From Akkermansia muciniphila (lineage in GTDB: Bacteria; Verrucomicrobiota; Verrucomicrobiia; Verrucomicrobiales; Akkermansiaceae): a DNA stretch of 7,069 nucleotides. The notes below the pieces were generated by a model, which was not told the DNA's origin, ran no database searches, and worked only from the letters and a program-made list of their open reading frames with translations. Position 1 is the stretch's first letter. The number at the start of each line of letters is the position of its first letter. Of the stretch, positions 6,527 through 7,069 are shown piece by piece. A program made the translations under genes and the position numbers. Location: NCBI GenBank assembly GCA_943324575.2, contig CALPMD020000060.1, positions 1 to 7,069 of the forward strand, read 5' to 3'.

Positions 6527-6951
6527 CCTTCCACGCGGGTCTTGCGCGATTGAATGATGACCCGATGGGGCGACTGGTGCGGTTGCGCCGGCGTCGTTCC
6601 AGTTTGCGCACGGCGCTGGCGACGTTCCGCCGAGACCAAGCGGGGTTGCGAGGGCGCGCGTTAGGGCTAATGAGACTTGTCGCTAGGTTCGCGATGTGGC
6701 TGCGGTCGATCGCTGGCCACCGGTCTAGCTTCGCGAACCGGATCGGCGGATTGGCGGCCTACCTTGCTAAGTTCGACCGACGTTGCGTCAGGTTCGTCGA
6801 AGACTATTCCAAGCTTAGAGGTCGATCGGCACTCTTTGCCGGTCGACCGGCAAAGCTTACCGACGCACCGGCAAAGTTTAGAGGTTCACCGGCAAAGTTT
6901 GCAGTCGCATCGGCAAAGCTTGTAGACATAGCAGCAAAGCTTGCCGCTTAA
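6517..6951 (+). CDS. Doubtful heptad-repeat ORF over the 21-bp array
   Basis: This is the longest rightward frame through the repeat, from GTG 6517 (144 codons) or ATG 6565 (128 codons) to a TAA at 6949-6951. The first 16 codons fall outside the periodicity, so ATG 6565 fits better. The product would be built wholly of heptads: a basic, Arg-rich half (GRLVRL, RRRRSSL, RTALATF, with some aliphatic residues also at position 4, coiled-coil-like) and a more regular half (AGRPAKL, TDAPAKF, RGSPAKF). I know no family for it. Conservation of a hydrophobic seventh residue with varied third bases favours coding. Against coding are the absence of a Shine-Dalgarno sequence, the nonsense codon after which heptads continue in frame, and the fact that the opposite strand also reads as heptads (SFAxxxx) because AAGCTT is palindromic. 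It may well be a spurious ORF. Confidence 0.22.
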   Translation: MVLPFHAGLARLNDDPMGRLVRLRRRRSSLRTALATFRRDQAGLRGRALGLMRLVARFAMWLRSIAGHRSSFANRIGGLAAYLAKFDRRCVRFVEDYSKLRGRSALFAGRPAKLTDAPAKFRGSPAKFAVASAKLVDIAAKLAA

Positions 6952-7047
6952 CCAGGAAAACTTGCTGATGAACCAGCAAAGCTTACCGATGGATCAGCAA
7001 AGCTTGCCGCTGCGTCAGCAAAGAGTGCCGACGCACCGGCAAGCTTG
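6565..7047. repeat. 21-bp tandem array, 23 units in exact register, nearing the window edge
   Basis: Starting at ATG 6565, 23 successive 21-bp units follow with no net insertion or deletion. The right-hand units are close to GCC-GAC-GCA-CCG-GCA-AAG-CTT; examples start at 6859 (ACC GAC GCA CCG GCA AAG TTT) and 6985 (ACC GAT GGA TCA GCA AAG CTT). The left-hand units (about 6565-6795) are far more diverged and share mainly the NTN codon at position 7. That codon encodes Leu, Phe or Ile in 22 of 23 units; the exception is unit 22, starting 7006, with AGT. AAGCTT recurs in seven units. Unit 13 (6817-6837) contains an inverted copy of the core. Units 23-24 (7027-7068) are losing the pattern, so the array may end here. 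There are no unique spacers, so this is not CRISPR. Confidence 0.88.
6834..6855. repeat. Perfect 22-bp palindrome inside the array
   Basis: The half-site CTTTGCCGGTC (6834-6844) is followed directly by its exact reverse complement (6845-6855), centred on the SalI-like GTCGAC. It forms where unit 13, whose core is inverted, meets unit 14. Reading the minus strand at 6839-6826 gives GCAAAGAGTGCCGA, identical to the plus strand at 7018-7031, which identifies the inverted copy. It could extrude as a cruciform or bind a dimeric protein, or be only a scar of rearrangement. Confidence 0.85.
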
Positions 7048-7069
7048 GACTTCTCTTTCACCAAGCCGA

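Larger units (their letters stand above)
6432..6564. other. Spacer between the ABC operon start and the 21-bp array
   Basis: This stretch of 133 bp holds the 18-bp duplication and weak promoter-like sequences in both directions. The sequence around the candidate promoter (6455-6490) is AT-richer than its surroundings, as expected of a control region. I see no RNA gene or strong dyad. Both an upstream extension of the ATPase frame and a rightward open frame from GTG 6517 pass through it, but neither shows recognisable protein content here. Confidence 0.5.

Noticed and set aside
6565..7047. CRISPR array
   Set aside because: Units are contiguous 21-mers with no unique spacers between them, and no cas-like gene is in the window.

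Overview
The window carries two blocks of genes that converge near 2.7-2.9 kb, followed by a gene-poor repeat region. The DNA is GC-rich, the genes lie close together (4-bp overlap, 3-bp gaps) and starts lack clear Shine-Dalgarno sequences. Together with a predicted Na+/H+ antiporter of the PF07399 type next to riboflavin synthase, this suggests a Gram-negative bacterium of the Verrucomicrobiota or a related PVC lineage. That placement is an inference from gene style, not from a marker gene.

Plus strand, 1-2715: the 3' end of miaA (tRNA dimethylallyltransferase), a polytopic predicted cation/proton antiporter with a signal peptide, and a complete riboflavin synthase alpha-type gene (ribE). 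The antiporter stop and the ribE start are 3 bp apart, so these two are probably co-transcribed. They share no obvious pathway. A long hairpin covers the ribE stop codon. The 156-bp convergent spacer that follows holds no gene.

Minus strand, 6431 down to 2872: a four-gene run read leftwards. It encodes an ABC ATPase, an ABC-2 type permease overlapping it by 4 bp (ATGA), a membrane-anchored TPR-like protein of unknown function 3 bp further on (GTG start), and, after 48 bp, a calcineurin-like metallophosphoesterase. The first three look like one exporter unit of unknown substrate. The phosphoesterase may belong to the operon or only share its transcript.

Right end, 6432-7069: no recognisable gene family. 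A 133-bp spacer holds a perfect 18-bp tandem duplication and weak promoter-like sequences facing both ways. It is followed by an array of 21-bp units that stays in exact register for 23 units (6565-7047) and approaches or runs off the window edge. On the plus strand each unit encodes a heptapeptide ending in Leu, Phe or Ile (22 of 23). Units are diverged at the left and homogeneous at the right. One unit is an inverted copy, creating a perfect 22-bp palindrome, and one unit carries an in-frame TAA. Whether this is a decayed heptad-repeat gene, a non-coding minisatellite or a protein-binding array cannot be settled from the sequence alone. It is the part of the window most worth a second look.
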